From: an uncultured Bacteroidales bacterium
GTDB taxonomy: Bacteria > Bacteroidota > Bacteroidia > Bacteroidales > Paludibacteraceae
DNA length: 64,000 bases
Assembly (NCBI GenBank): GCA_900319105.1
Contig: ONND01000006.1
Location: 173,363-237,362, forward strand
Reading direction: 5' to 3'
Shown here: piece after piece, positions 49,523 to 58,776 of the stretch
Position numbering within the stretch: the stretch's first letter is position 1
How the letters are laid out: every line of letters begins with the position of its first letter
Translations under genes and position numbers: made by a program
The notes under the pieces: model-generated
What the model saw: only the letters and a program-made list of their open reading frames with translations
The model's database searches: none
Told to the model about the DNA's origin: nothing

Positions 49523-50730
49523 TATTCAACTTTCCCTCCTTCTACGTGGAAGATCTTGGCGTTGGCGTTGGGTTTGAGTATCTCTGTCAGGTGTTGTCTA
49601 TCTGTGTCCGTAATAAAGATTTGTCCGAACTCATCGCCCTGTACCATCTCCACAATCCGTTCCACCCGTTCGCTATCCAGCCTGTCAAAAATATCATCGA
49701 GCAATAGAATAGGCTTCCTTTGTACATTGTCCTTTGTCCCTTTGTCCCTTCCTAAATACAAAGCCTGTGCCAATTTCATCGCCAGAACGAAAGTGCGTTG
49801 CTGTCCTTGGGAACCTACTTGCTTGAGCGGCCACTCGCCCAACTTCATCTCCAAATCATCTTTGTGCACTCCTTGACTCGTCCAGCCGAGTATCAGATCC
49901 CGCTGTCTCGTTCGCACGTACGCTTCCCGAAGATCGCGGTCTTGCAACTGACTCACATACCGCAATACCGGTACTTCCGGAGTGTCAGGATACTCTGGAT
50001 TGCCCGTTTCGGTCGCATTTTTGCGACCGGAGATACGCTGGTAAACTTCTTGGAAATACGGTTCAAACGCCTCAAAGAACTCCGTCCTTTTCGTAAAAAT
50101 ATACTGCGCCGGCTCAACCATCTGCCATTCAAGTACTTCCAATAGATCAAACCCCACTTCGTTCCTTCCTTCAAGGGAGGAGGGTTGTTCGTCCGCTATC
50201 TTTTTGAGGAGCGCATTGCGTTGTTTGAGGAGCGCGTTATAGGTCGTCAGACAATCCAGATACTTGCGATCTAATTGACTGATAACCACATCCATAAACC
50301 GTCTCCGTTCATCCGATCCTTCGTCAATCAGTTGCTGGTCGGAAGGCGAGATCATGACGAGCGGAATGAGTCCTATATGATCAATCAGCCGCTGATAATC
50401 TTTCTTGTCCTTCCGGAACTGCTTCTTCACGCCCTTGCGTAGCCCACAAGAGATTGTGAAGGAAAAATCTCCCTTCCCTTCAGGGGAGGGTTGGGGAGAG
50501 GCCTCTCTATACACCCCTTGCACCATCGCCATTTCTTCGCCGTGGGTGATATTCAGGCTGTCCTGAGCCGTAAAAGCCGACTTGGCAAAACTCAGCAGAT
50601 AGATTGCGTCTAATACATTCGTCTTACCTTGTCCGTTCAATCCCACGAAGCAGTTGAGCTTGTCTCCAAACTCCAAATTCGCCTCGCGTATATTGCGATA
50701 GTTTAATATGTTGCTCGATTGTAGAATCAC
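49522..50730 (-). CDS. recF: DNA replication and repair protein RecF, with two insertions
   Basis: RecF is an SMC-like ATPase that loads RecA at gaps. The Walker A motif GLNGQGKTNVLDA is near residue 33, with the ABC-type signature in the SQGQQRTFVLAMKLAQ stretch and Walker B LLLDDIFDRLD before VERIVEMV. The protein is 402 residues, longer than the usual 360-370. Two in-frame insertions account for part of this: REASPQPSPEGKG near residue 80 (50469-50502) and EQPSSLEGRNEVG near residue 180 (50155-50190). Both are encoded by the GC-rich palindromic repeat. The core motifs are intact, so it should be active. Confidence 0.94.
   Translation of the reverse strand: MILQSSNILNYRNIREANLEFGDKLNCFVGLNGQGKTNVLDAIYLLSFAKSAFTAQDSLNITHGEEMAMVQGVYREASPQPSPEGKGDFSFTISCGLRKGVKKQFRKDKKDYQRLIDHIGLIPLVMISPSDQQLIDEGSDERRRFMDVVISQLDRKYLDCLTTYNALLKQRNALLKKIADEQPSSLEGRNEVGFDLLEVLEWQMVEPAQYIFTKRTEFFEAFEPYFQEVYQRISGRKNATETGNPEYPDTPEVPVLRYVSQLQDRDLREAYVRTRQRDLILGWTSQGVHKDDLEMKLGEWPLKQVGSQGQQRTFVLAMKLAQALYLGRDKGTKDNVQRKPILLLDDIFDRLDSERVERIVEMVQGDEFGQIFITDTDRQHLTEILKPNANAKIFHVEGGKVE
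50155..50190. repeat. Palindromic element 2 inside recF
   Basis: CCTTCCTTCAAGGGAGG-type arms in frame. It encodes EQPSSLEGRNEVG. Confidence 0.7.
50469..50502. repeat. Palindromic element 1 inside recF
   Basis: CTCCCTTCCCTTCAGGGGAGG arms (shortened here) in frame, followed by GTTGGGGAGAGG as in radA. It encodes ASPQPSPEGKG. Confidence 0.75.
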
Positions 50731-51021
50731 TTATTTCTTCTTCGCCCAAGTGTTAGCTAATATAGAACAACAGACAGCTAAAGAAATTACAACAACTACA
50801 AAAACTAAGACCCGTATTAAGTTGTCGCCAAGTATGAACAATAAAGGAGCCACTATAAGCAGAAACAAACCAACAATAAACCGTAATCTCTTGATATTGA
50901 CCTGTTCTTTTTCTTTCTTAGAGGCTGTGTTGTAGCCGGCAATCAACCAGTCGCCCTTTCCTGCGAGAATGACAATCGCCATTATAACAAGGAATGCTGC
51001 TAAAACAATTTGAGTCGTCAT
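50731..51021 (-). CDS. DUF3784 family small membrane protein
   Basis: The 96-residue protein has three hydrophobic helices (about 3-20, 46-63 and 67-88) and the family signature GKGDWLIAGYNTASKKEKEQ after the first helix. DUF3784 proteins are widespread small membrane proteins of unknown function in Firmicutes and Bacteroidota. It ends directly before the recF start codon (adjacent bases) and lies downstream of the response regulator, so it is probably transcribed with both. Confidence 0.9.
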   Translation of the reverse strand: MTTQIVLAAFLVIMAIVILAGKGDWLIAGYNTASKKEKEQVNIKRLRFIVGLFLLIVAPLLFILGDNLIRVLVFVVVVISLAVCCSILANTWAKKK

Positions 51022-51051
51022 GGTAATTAATGTTTTTTTCTTAAAAGGCTA

Positions 51052-52236
51052 CTACGCATACATCTCTACATCCTCTTTGGTAATCTTCGCCCCGGCGAGG
51101 ATGATGAGTCGCTCGACGACATTACGCAACTGCCGTATATTTCCCGTCCATTGCTTGGATTGCAGCGCTTTGATAGCGGAGGCATCGAACGTCTTGGGCG
51201 CGATACCTTGTTCCTCGCATATCTTCGCCGTAAAATAATCGACGAGCAGCGGAATATCTTCGATTCGCTCATTGAGCGCTGGCACCGCGATAGGAATCAC
51301 ATTCAACCGATGGAAAAGGTCCTCGCGGAAATTGCCCTTTGCTATTTCTGCGGCAAGATCTTTGTTGGTGGCGGCGAGCACACGCACATTCACTTTGATG
51401 GCTTTGTCGGAGCCTACGCGTGTGATCTCGCTCTCTTGTAGCGCACGCAGCACTTTGGTCTGAGCCGCCAGGCTCATATCGCCTATCTCATCTAAAAACA
51501 GCGTTCCTCCGTCGGCCTGTTCGAACTTACCGGCACGATCCTTAACTGCTCCCGTAAACGATCCTTTCATATGTCCGAACAACTCGCTCTCGATCAACTC
51601 ACTCGGAATAGCAGCGCAGTTCACCTCTACCATCGGACCGTTTGCGCGGGCGGAGTTCTCGTGGATCATATGTGCCACTACTTCTTTTCCGGTACCGTTC
51701 GGCCCTGTGATGAGCACGCGTGCTTCGGTCGGCGCTACCTTACTTATTATCTCGCGTACGCGCATAATTGCCGGCGACTCACCTACCATCTGCATCCCTT
51801 TAGCTGCTACGCGTTTGCGTAACTGCTTGGTCTCTTGTTTGAGATTCTTGGACTCCAAAGCATTTTTGGTGGTGATCAATATACGATTGAGGTCGAGCGG
51901 CTTAAGCAAAAAATCATAAGCACCCATCTTGAGTGCCTGAACAGCCGTTTCTACATCTCCATGACCCGAAATCATGACAATAGGTGCTTCACCATTAAGC
52001 GAAGCGTCACCATTTTCATCATTTTCACCATTCTTCAGTGCCTTGAGCAGTTCCATCCCGTCCATCTCCGGCATTTTGATGTCGGAGAAGATGAGATCGT
52101 AGGTCTTAGCTTGCGCCATTTCGAGGCCCTGCTTGCCGTTTTCTGCTACATCTACTTCGTGTCCTTCGTCCGCAAGGATCTCCTTGAGCGTGTTACGAAT
52201 ACCTCGTTCGTCGTCAATAATCAATAATTTTGCCAT
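51052..52236 (-). CDS. Sigma-54-type response regulator lacking a DNA-binding domain
   Basis: From MAKLLIIDDE (52236) the protein has 394 residues. The receiver domain has the phosphorylation site Asp in LIFSDIKMPEMDG and the AAA+ domain has the Walker A GPNGTGKE, the sigma-54 contact loop GSFTGA (GAFTGA in most relatives), Walker B GGTLFLDEIGD and WTGNIRQLRNVVERL. It stops right after KITKEDVEMYA, so the usual C-terminal HTH domain is absent. An insertion NGENDENGDASLNGE in the receiver is encoded by a tandem repeat (51987-52033). It probably activates sigma-54 without binding DNA itself, or from solution. Confidence 0.92.
   Translation of the reverse strand: MAKLLIIDDERGIRNTLKEILADEGHEVDVAENGKQGLEMAQAKTYDLIFSDIKMPEMDGMELLKALKNGENDENGDASLNGEAPIVMISGHGDVETAVQALKMGAYDFLLKPLDLNRILITTKNALESKNLKQETKQLRKRVAAKGMQMVGESPAIMRVREIISKVAPTEARVLITGPNGTGKEVVAHMIHENSARANGPMVEVNCAAIPSELIESELFGHMKGSFTGAVKDRAGKFEQADGGTLFLDEIGDMSLAAQTKVLRALQESEITRVGSDKAIKVNVRVLAATNKDLAAEIAKGNFREDLFHRLNVIPIAVPALNERIEDIPLLVDYFTAKICEEQGIAPKTFDASAIKALQSKQWTGNIRQLRNVVERLIILAGAKITKEDVEMYA
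51987..52033. repeat. In-frame tandem repeat inside the response regulator
   Basis: TTCACCATT and TTCATCATT-type units, repeated with an AAGCGAAGCGTCACC insert, encode the Asn/Gly/Glu-rich residues between LLKALK and APIVMISG, where relatives have only a few residues. Confidence 0.65.
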
Positions 52237-52253
52237 AAAACTCAATTTGGGCG

Positions 52254-52285
52254 CAAAATTACAAAAAAAAAATAATATATACAAA
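52254..52285 (-). promoter_or_regulatory. Promoter of the response regulator operon
   Basis: Minus-strand TTTG (52282-52285), a 20-nt spacer and TAATTTTG (52254-52261), 18 nt before ATG 52236. It is divergent from the promoter at 52320. Confidence 0.8.
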
Positions 52286-52319
52286 TTTTTTATAAAAAAG
52301 TAAAAAAATCTATTTTTTA

Positions 52320-52351
52320 TTTGCGTATATCAAAAAAAATGCCTACCTTTG
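52320..52351 (+). promoter_or_regulatory. Promoter of the 52440-56631 genes
   Basis: TTTG (52320-52323), a 20-nt spacer with an A-tract, and TACCTTTG (52344-52351), about 88 nt before ATG 52440. Confidence 0.85.
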
Positions 52352-52439
52352 CACCGTCATTATGGGCAAATCTGTATATTTATGTTATACAACATATATA
52401 GTTAACAAAATCAACATTTAATCATTAAAAATTACAATC

Positions 52440-54767
52440 ATGAGAAAAATCTTTTCTTTTGTTGCTGCGGCCCTCTTCGCTGGTAGTATGATGGCAGCAG
52501 ATCTACTGAGCATCGATTTTACGAAAGGTCAAGGCGACTGGACGATAAACGATGTTAACAAAGACACGCTGAGTTACGTGTGGAAACAAGATTCTCAGTA
52601 TGGTATGAAGGCGACGGCTTATGTCAAAGCTGCTCATGCTACCGAGAGTTGGCTGATTTCTCCGGCTATCGACTTGACCGGAGTAACGGCTTCTAAACTT
52701 GCGTTCTCACAGGCTCTTAACAAAGGTGAGGTTTCATCTGTTTCTGTTAAGGCGAAAGCCGGTAGTGGCGAATGGGCTGATCTTACTGTAGCTCCGCTGC
52801 CCGCAGGAAATAGTTGGACCTTTATTGATTCGGAGGCCGACTTAGCTGCATATGTGGGCAAGGCTAACGTTCAAATCGCATTTGTTTACACCTCGACCAC
52901 CACGAGTGCTGCCACATGGGAAATCAAAACTGTTACGGTTGATGACGGTGTGGCTCCAGTTCCGGCAGATGCCGTATTTACCGGCGAGGATTTCTTGGGT
53001 CAGGGTACGTCTGGCACAGGTAGCGCAGTTACTGCTACTAAGAACGGCGTTACTTTCTCTTGCGATAAGGGCTATAGCGATGATGCTAATAAAACGCTCC
53101 GCTGCTACAAGAATGGTGTGATCACGATCACTTCTGAGACCGAGCAGATTGGTATGCTGAAATTCAAATTCTACAGCACCTATACTGGCGATTTGGCTAA
53201 TGAGGTAGTAGTGAATACCAAATCATGGACTTATACTCTTACCAATCAGGCTCGTATCGAGAAACTCGAGGTGTACTTTGGTATTTATGATACCATTCCG
53301 ACTCCCCCTGTTGAGACTCCGGATACCATTAACGTAGCTAAGGCTCTGGAGATTGGTCAGGCTCTGGCAGACAAACAGGTGTCTGAGAAGGAGTATGTAA
53401 TCAAGGGTTATTCTTGCGACATCGCTCAGAAGTATGACACTACTTTCAAAAACGAGACTTTCTGGATTTCGGATACAAAGGGTACACGTACCAGTGACAA
53501 GACCAAAGCATTTGAGGTATATCGCTGCAAACCGAATACTGAGGCGGAAATAGGTCTGGATGCTCTGATTCAAATCAAATGTAAGATTAAGAACTACGGC
53601 GGCACAATCGAGAATGATGGTACTAATATCGTATTCGAGGTGCTTGAACAAGGTATTATCGAAATTCCTGATACGATTACGGTAGCTGCAGCTCTTGAAA
53701 TTGCTAAGAACTTGACGGTATCTGATCAAAATAACAAATATCCGTCTGAGAAGAGTTACGCTATCAAGGGTTATGTGTCGAGCATTGTAGATTACTATGA
53801 CGCGCAATACAAGAACGAGACCTTCTGGATTACGGATAGTCTTGGAGCACGTACCAGCGATAAGAATATTGCCTTTGAGGTATATCGCGGCAAACCGAAT
53901 CCTGCTGGTGAGGTAGGTATGGACGCTTATGTACTGATAACCTGTAAGATTATTAACTTTAATGGTACCGCAGAGAACTTCGAGAGCGGACCTACGGTAG
54001 AAGTGCTGGAGCCGGGTAAACCTGTCGTTGTTGATACCATTTCTGTAGCTCAGGCGCTGGAGATTGGTCAGGCTCTGCCGGATAATGGCTATACGGATAA
54101 TCCTTATGTAATTATCGGTTATGTTACCAAGGCTTACGAACCGGATTCAGGTTATACCAGCCAGAATTTCTATATGGCGGACGATCCTGACGCACGTGGC
54201 GATTTCTATGCTTACAGAGCGAAACCGGACGCAAAAATCTTCACCGGCGACTATGTAGAGTTGTTTGGTAAGATCCAGAAATATGTTGGTACGAAGGGAA
54301 CTACAATTGAGCTGAGCAATGGTAGCGTTAAGCACCTTGAGGCTCCGAAGTTAGATACATTGACGGTTGCTGAGGTACAGGCTCTTGATCTCGCTGAAGA
54401 AGCAACGACCGTGGAGCGCTTTGTAGTAATCGGTTATGTAGCTGCTATCACCGCTGATTTCGAGGAGGATCTCCAGTCCTTCAACCTTAGCGATGATGCA
54501 ACGGCTACCACAGGTGAGTTCGCTTGCCTCGATGCTTTCATCGCGGAACCGGGTGCTAATCTCCACGACCAAGTGAAGATCATCGGTAAAATCCAGAAAG
54601 TGGGCGGCAAATTCCGCATGGTTAGCGGTAAAGCAACTGTCCTCAATGGACAAGGTCTCGAGAATATCGTGCTGACCGAGAAGGCTCAGAAGGTGATGAT
54701 GGACGGTGTGGTTTATATCATCCGTGACAACAAGATCTTCAACCTCCAGGGAACGCAAGTTCGCTAA
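52440..54767 (+). CDS. Large secreted protein: MAM-like domain plus OB-fold-like repeats
   Basis: The 775-residue protein has a signal peptide (1-19) and an N-terminal choice-of-anchor/MAM-like jelly-roll (about 20-170: WLISPAIDLTG). A middle domain (180-285) follows, then four tandem repeats of about 110 residues starting near 293, 410, 520 and 640. Each opens with D-T-I-x-V-A-x-A-L-E-I and continues YVIKGYV, ending with a KI-x-N/K-x-x-G-T strand. The pattern is that of OB-fold-like repeats in Bacteroidota surface proteins. The tail MDGVVYIIRDNKIFNLQGTQVR (19-residue core) is shared with two other secreted proteins. Binding of DNA is inferred from the endonuclease gene behind it. Confidence 0.85.
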   Translation: MRKIFSFVAAALFAGSMMAADLLSIDFTKGQGDWTINDVNKDTLSYVWKQDSQYGMKATAYVKAAHATESWLISPAIDLTGVTASKLAFSQALNKGEVSSVSVKAKAGSGEWADLTVAPLPAGNSWTFIDSEADLAAYVGKANVQIAFVYTSTTTSAATWEIKTVTVDDGVAPVPADAVFTGEDFLGQGTSGTGSAVTATKNGVTFSCDKGYSDDANKTLRCYKNGVITITSETEQIGMLKFKFYSTYTGDLANEVVVNTKSWTYTLTNQARIEKLEVYFGIYDTIPTPPVETPDTINVAKALEIGQALADKQVSEKEYVIKGYSCDIAQKYDTTFKNETFWISDTKGTRTSDKTKAFEVYRCKPNTEAEIGLDALIQIKCKIKNYGGTIENDGTNIVFEVLEQGIIEIPDTITVAAALEIAKNLTVSDQNNKYPSEKSYAIKGYVSSIVDYYDAQYKNETFWITDSLGARTSDKNIAFEVYRGKPNPAGEVGMDAYVLITCKIINFNGTAENFESGPTVEVLEPGKPVVVDTISVAQALEIGQALPDNGYTDNPYVIIGYVTKAYEPDSGYTSQNFYMADDPDARGDFYAYRAKPDAKIFTGDYVELFGKIQKYVGTKGTTIELSNGSVKHLEAPKLDTLTVAEVQALDLAEEATTVERFVVIGYVAAITADFEEDLQSFNLSDDATATTGEFACLDAFIAEPGANLHDQVKIIGKIQKVGGKFRMVSGKATVLNGQGLENIVLTEKAQKVMMDGVVYIIRDNKIFNLQGTQVR

Positions 54768-54788
54768 TACGATCTATCGTTAGAAAGT

Positions 54789-54817
54789 GGGGAGTGCGTA
54801 TTGCGCTCCCCCTTTTT
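54789..54817 (+). terminator. Terminator or attenuator between the secreted protein and endonuclease genes
   Basis: Stem GGGGAGTGC (54789-54797)/GCGCTCCCC (54803-54811), loop GTATT, then five T. It is 22 nt past the stop codon. Since the endonuclease gene has no obvious promoter of its own, some read-through is likely. Confidence 0.8.
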
Positions 54818-54837
54818 GGCGACTAACAATAATTATC

Positions 54838-56631
54838 ATGAAAAAACACATCTTTTCTTTTATCGCGCTCCTCTTCGTAGCGCACCTGTCTTGGGCTAAG
54901 GATGTAACTCCACCTGCCGACATTCCTGCTTATTGGGCTTCTGTGGATGGTAAGGCAAGTGAGGAATTATGGAATGCCATTAGTTCCCGCACCAATTATG
55001 GATTTGCTACCTTAGGTTATAACGGCCTTTGGACGGCGTACAAGAAGACCGATGTCTATCCTGCAGATTCCGTAGGCAAAGCCGGTAAGATCTGGGATAT
55101 GTACGGCGAGTGCGATTTTACGTACAGTTCTGACCAATGTGGTACCTATAATGGCGTTTGCGACTGCTATAACCGCGAGCACTCGATCCCCAAATCCTGG
55201 TTTGGTGGTGGTACTTCCGGTATAGGTTGTGATATCTTCCATCTCGTTCCGACGGACGGTAAGATCAACGGCACGCGCTCCAACGATGAGTTTGGTAATG
55301 TAGCTGGGACTAAGAGTTACTACGGTAACGGAACAGGCTCGGCAGGTGCATGGTCCACGGACAAAAAGACCATCGCCTCTTCAGCAGGTGAAGAGATCCA
55401 AGGTTCGGGAAATGTCTTTGAACCCAAAGACCAATACAAAGGTGATTTCGCACGCGGGTACATGGGTACCATCATCAAATGGCAATTGTCGAATATGACT
55501 TCCGGCAATAATTTCTTTACCGGAACCTATACGCCTTCCGGCAATTTCGGCTTCACCAAGAAAGCAGTGGTGCTGATGATGAAATGGCATCGCGAGGACC
55601 CTGTTTCCCAGAAAGAGATCGATCGTAATAATGGTATTCAGGAGACCCAAGGTAACCGCAATCCTTTCATCGACTATCCTTACCTCGCCGAATATATCTG
55701 GGGTGAGCACGCAGGTGAGACGGTCGATATGACAAAACTCATGGCCTCTACCGATCCGGATTTTATTCCCGGTGAAAGTGACGGATGGCGCACGGATACC
55801 ATACCTCCGACGCCTCCTACTCCTGTCGTTAAATACGGCGTTACTTGGTCGGCGAACGGCGAGGAACTGCAAACCGACTCCGTAGAGGAGAATAAACCGA
55901 TCGCAGCACTGCCGCAAGAACCGCTTTCCTGCTCCACCGAGAGTAACATCTTCATGGGATGGACCGATGCACCGATAAGCGGAACGATGGAAGAGGCTCC
56001 CGAACCGCTCTATCACGCCCTTTCCGATTTCCCCGAGGTAACGGAAGATGTGACCTATTATGCGGTCTTCGCGCAAGAGGCTCAAATGGGACCTTCGCTA
56101 CCGGCTACCTATATCTTTGATGTGGATAATCAGGAAGGATGGACATGTACGGCGAACCGGGTAAATAACTCCTATTGGCTCTTAGACCAAGGTAAGACCC
56201 TTGTCTCCCCGGCTATCGATCTGATGGGGCTCGAGTCTATCGTAGTGAAGATGCGTACCTATGGCGGTACTCAGTACGATATGCTGCAGATCTCGGAGGA
56301 AACAGGTGTACTCACTTCCATCCAGGCTACTGCCGGTTCTACCATCACCGAATATACCTGGAATAACAATCTCTATATCGCAGGAACCTCTACGCTTACT
56401 TTCGCTTGTTCCAATGCTGCGGCTAACAAGGGTATCGGTATCCAGTCTGTGGTTATCAACGCAACCGGTTCTTCTACTGCCTATTGCCGTTATATAACGA
56501 GCTGCCAGGAGCCGACCGAACTGGAATGGGTCGAGACCGAAGCACCGGTGCGTAAGATCCTCGTCGGAGGACATATGCTCATCCTCCGCGATGGACATAT
56601 CTATAACGTACACGGAGTACGCGTCCACTAA
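54838..56631 (+). CDS. Secreted endonuclease I with C-terminal accessory domains
   Basis: I take MKKHIFSFIALL (54838) as the start because it gives a clean signal peptide; the earlier start at 54787 would lie within the terminator. The 597-residue protein has an endonuclease I (PF04231) domain at about 20-300 with NREHSIPKSWFGG, FHLVPTDGKINGTRSN and a late NPFIDYPYLAEYIWG. The His/Arg/Asn metal sites are in place. A beta-sandwich-type linker (WSANGEELQTD, MGWTDAPISGT), a MAM-like domain and the tail GHMLILRDGHIYNVHG follow. It probably degrades extracellular DNA at the cell surface. Confidence 0.9.
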   Translation: MKKHIFSFIALLFVAHLSWAKDVTPPADIPAYWASVDGKASEELWNAISSRTNYGFATLGYNGLWTAYKKTDVYPADSVGKAGKIWDMYGECDFTYSSDQCGTYNGVCDCYNREHSIPKSWFGGGTSGIGCDIFHLVPTDGKINGTRSNDEFGNVAGTKSYYGNGTGSAGAWSTDKKTIASSAGEEIQGSGNVFEPKDQYKGDFARGYMGTIIKWQLSNMTSGNNFFTGTYTPSGNFGFTKKAVVLMMKWHREDPVSQKEIDRNNGIQETQGNRNPFIDYPYLAEYIWGEHAGETVDMTKLMASTDPDFIPGESDGWRTDTIPPTPPTPVVKYGVTWSANGEELQTDSVEENKPIAALPQEPLSCSTESNIFMGWTDAPISGTMEEAPEPLYHALSDFPEVTEDVTYYAVFAQEAQMGPSLPATYIFDVDNQEGWTCTANRVNNSYWLLDQGKTLVSPAIDLMGLESIVVKMRTYGGTQYDMLQISEETGVLTSIQATAGSTITEYTWNNNLYIAGTSTLTFACSNAAANKGIGIQSVVINATGSSTAYCRYITSCQEPTELEWVETEAPVRKILVGGHMLILRDGHIYNVHGVRVH

Positions 56632-56675
56632 TAATACGATGTAGCAAAACGTCGATTTTGCAAACTCTACTTTAC

Positions 56676-56711
56676 AAGGAAACTTTTTCAGTGCAAAAAG
56701 TTTCCTTTTTT
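56676..56711 (+). terminator. Terminator after the endonuclease gene
   Basis: Stem AAGGAAACTTTTT (56676-56688)/AAAAAGTTTCCTT (56695-56707) followed by a T-run that runs into the CTTG of the next promoter (56712). Confidence 0.9.
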
Positions 56712-56743
56712 CTTGCATATCTCATGAAAAAGCAGTACCTTTG
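56712..56743 (+). promoter_or_regulatory. Promoter of the efflux operon
   Basis: CTTG (56712-56715), a 20-nt spacer and TACCTTTG (56736-56743). The leader that follows contains ATCATCAATCATAAATC-type repeats up to the TTG start codon. Confidence 0.8.
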
Positions 56744-56789
56744 TGCCCGTTTTGAGAAAAATCATCAATCATAAATCATCAATCATCAA

Positions 56790-57395
56790 TTGAGCGATCA
56801 GCGAAACCATATTATTAAGACGGCAGGCGAACTCTTCTTTCGCCTTGGTATTCGTTCGGTTTCGATAGATGATATCTGTCACGAACTGGGCATGTCCAAG
56901 AAAACGTTCTACGTCTATTTTGCCTCGAAGGATGAGTTGATTGAGCAGATGTTGCAGGCAAACCTTGCCTATATCGACGGTAAGATGGAGGAGTTGCTGC
57001 TGGTCAAGGACTTCCGCCAAATCGTCAAACTTTTCTTGAAACGCCAGGAAACGGAGAAGAACGATGTGCGCCGCGTGCCGCAGTTGGTCTATGATCTCAA
57101 GAAGTACTACCCCCGTCAGTTTGCAGAATTCCAAGAAGGCTGTCTCGAGATGCAGCAGCGCTACCTGGAGCAATACCTCGAAATGGGTGTCTCGCAGGGC
57201 CTCGTGCGCGCGGACCTTAATATTAAAATAACGGCTTTCCTTTTTGCCGGCCTGCATAGCGCCGCTATACGCGATTTTGAGGAACTGGAGGCCCATAATC
57301 ATAATATGCATCAACTCGGCTATACTACCATGGATATTCTTGTGCGTGGTATCCTCTCCGAGGAAGGATTGAAACTATATACATCAACGATATGA
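56790..57395 (+). CDS. TetR/AcrR family transcriptional regulator
   Basis: The 201-residue protein has an N-terminal TetR helix-turn-helix (IRSVSIDDICHELGMSKKTFYVYFASKDEL) and a helical ligand-binding C-terminal domain. It is the first gene of an RND efflux operon, so it most likely represses that operon and is released by a pump substrate. The start codon is TTG at 56790 (MSDQRNHII); I see no in-frame ATG upstream, because the leader is a TCAATCA-type repeat. It overlaps the TolC gene by 4 nt. The operator is not visible with confidence. Confidence 0.93.
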   Translation: MSDQRNHIIKTAGELFFRLGIRSVSIDDICHELGMSKKTFYVYFASKDELIEQMLQANLAYIDGKMEELLLVKDFRQIVKLFLKRQETEKNDVRRVPQLVYDLKKYYPRQFAEFQEGCLEMQQRYLEQYLEMGVSQGLVRADLNIKITAFLFAGLHSAAIRDFEELEAHNHNMHQLGYTTMDILVRGILSEEGLKLYTSTI

Positions 57396-58732
57396 AAAAG
57401 CTAATCTATTTAATGTCGGCGCTTGTGATGAGCGCCTCGGTGATGGCCGAAGATCATGTGATGGCTGCTACGCGCAGTGCGAAAGCATCGGATCAGGCCG
57501 CACCCAAAGTGTTGAGCGTCAATATCAAAGAGGCTCAGGACTATGCAGTCAAGCAGAACCGCAGTCTGAAAAATGCCTCCTTGGCAGTACAGGAAGCTTA
57601 TGCGCAACGCTGGCAAACAATCGCAGCGATGTTGCCCCAGGTGGACGCGTCCTATTCGTATAGCGATTATCTCGGCTATAGCGCTACGCTGTCTATGGCA
57701 GGAATACCGATTGAGATCGAGATGCCGAACGTGGGAGCATTCGCAATCACCGCTTCGGTGGGCATCAACGGACAAGCTGTCGTAGGAGCACTGCTCAATA
57801 ACATCGCGATTGAGATGAAGAAACTGGCGCTCGAGAAATCCGAAAGCGAACTGCGAGGAAGCGTCATGAGCGCTTATGTATCGTTACAGGCTCTCAAAAG
57901 CATCTCTAATCTGCTGGATTCCAGTTTGAATAATATCCAGGAACTGGAAGCCATGACACGCCATGCCGTAGAGGCAGGAGCAGCGGAACAGACATCTGCA
58001 GACCAGATCCGCGTGAGAGTCAATGCGCTCAAGAATAACATCAATACCCAGCAACGTAGCATCGAGTTGGCTACCAATAGCCTCAAGGTACTCCTCGATG
58101 TACCTGTCGAGACAGAGCTGATTCTTACCGAGTCGATGGATGAAGTGCTTTCGCCCGCTCGCGTACTGGATCTGCTCGGACAGAATTTCGCTATTGAGAA
58201 CAACCTCAATTATCAGTTGCTCTCCAAGCAAGTAGAGCTCGCGAAGAAGAACGTGCACATGGCGGGGTGGGCGTACGGACCGACAATCGGCGTAGGATAT
58301 AATTATACCAATCAGAAATACTACGGCGAAGGCGGTATGCGCATGACACCGCCGAACGTCGTGCAACTCTCCGTCAAGATGCCGCTATGGTCGTCCGGTA
58401 AACGGGCCGCGGGAGTAGTAGAGAAAAAGATCGCACTCGAGGAGGCAAAGAATAACCTCTCCGAGACGACCGATAACCTCGAGATACAGTACCGCCAGTT
58501 GTGCTATAATCTGACTAGCGCCTATGAGACCTACGTCACTGAGAAGGAAAACCTCGAGGTGTCGCAGCGTGTCTTTACTTCCGCTACCAATAAGTATAAA
58601 TACGGAGCCAGTTCCAACCTGGAGTTGACCAACGCCTCCAATGATTTGATCAGTGTGCAATCGACGTATATCCAATCTATCTTGGCGCTCGTCAATGCGC
58701 AAGTCGAACTGGAAACCTTCCTGAATAACTAA
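57392..58732 (+). CDS. TolC-family outer-membrane efflux protein
   Basis: The 446-residue protein has a signal peptide (1-19) and two OEP repeats typical of TolC, with long helical hairpins (residues 55-110 and 175-245; then 265-330 and 345-435). NLSETTDNLEIQYRQLCYNLTSAYETY and YKYGASSNLELTNASNDLISVQ are characteristic. It forms the outer-membrane channel of the RND pump encoded downstream. It has no lipobox. Gene order TetR-TolC-MFP-RND is common in Bacteroidota. Confidence 0.94.
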   Translation: MKKLIYLMSALVMSASVMAEDHVMAATRSAKASDQAAPKVLSVNIKEAQDYAVKQNRSLKNASLAVQEAYAQRWQTIAAMLPQVDASYSYSDYLGYSATLSMAGIPIEIEMPNVGAFAITASVGINGQAVVGALLNNIAIEMKKLALEKSESELRGSVMSAYVSLQALKSISNLLDSSLNNIQELEAMTRHAVEAGAAEQTSADQIRVRVNALKNNINTQQRSIELATNSLKVLLDVPVETELILTESMDEVLSPARVLDLLGQNFAIENNLNYQLLSKQVELAKKNVHMAGWAYGPTIGVGYNYTNQKYYGEGGMRMTPPNVVQLSVKMPLWSSGKRAAGVVEKKIALEEAKNNLSETTDNLEIQYRQLCYNLTSAYETYVTEKENLEVSQRVFTSATNKYKYGASSNLELTNASNDLISVQSTYIQSILALVNAQVELETFLNN

Positions 58733-58776
58733 TCCTCGAAATATCGACATATCGAAATAACGAAAAAAATCCAAAT

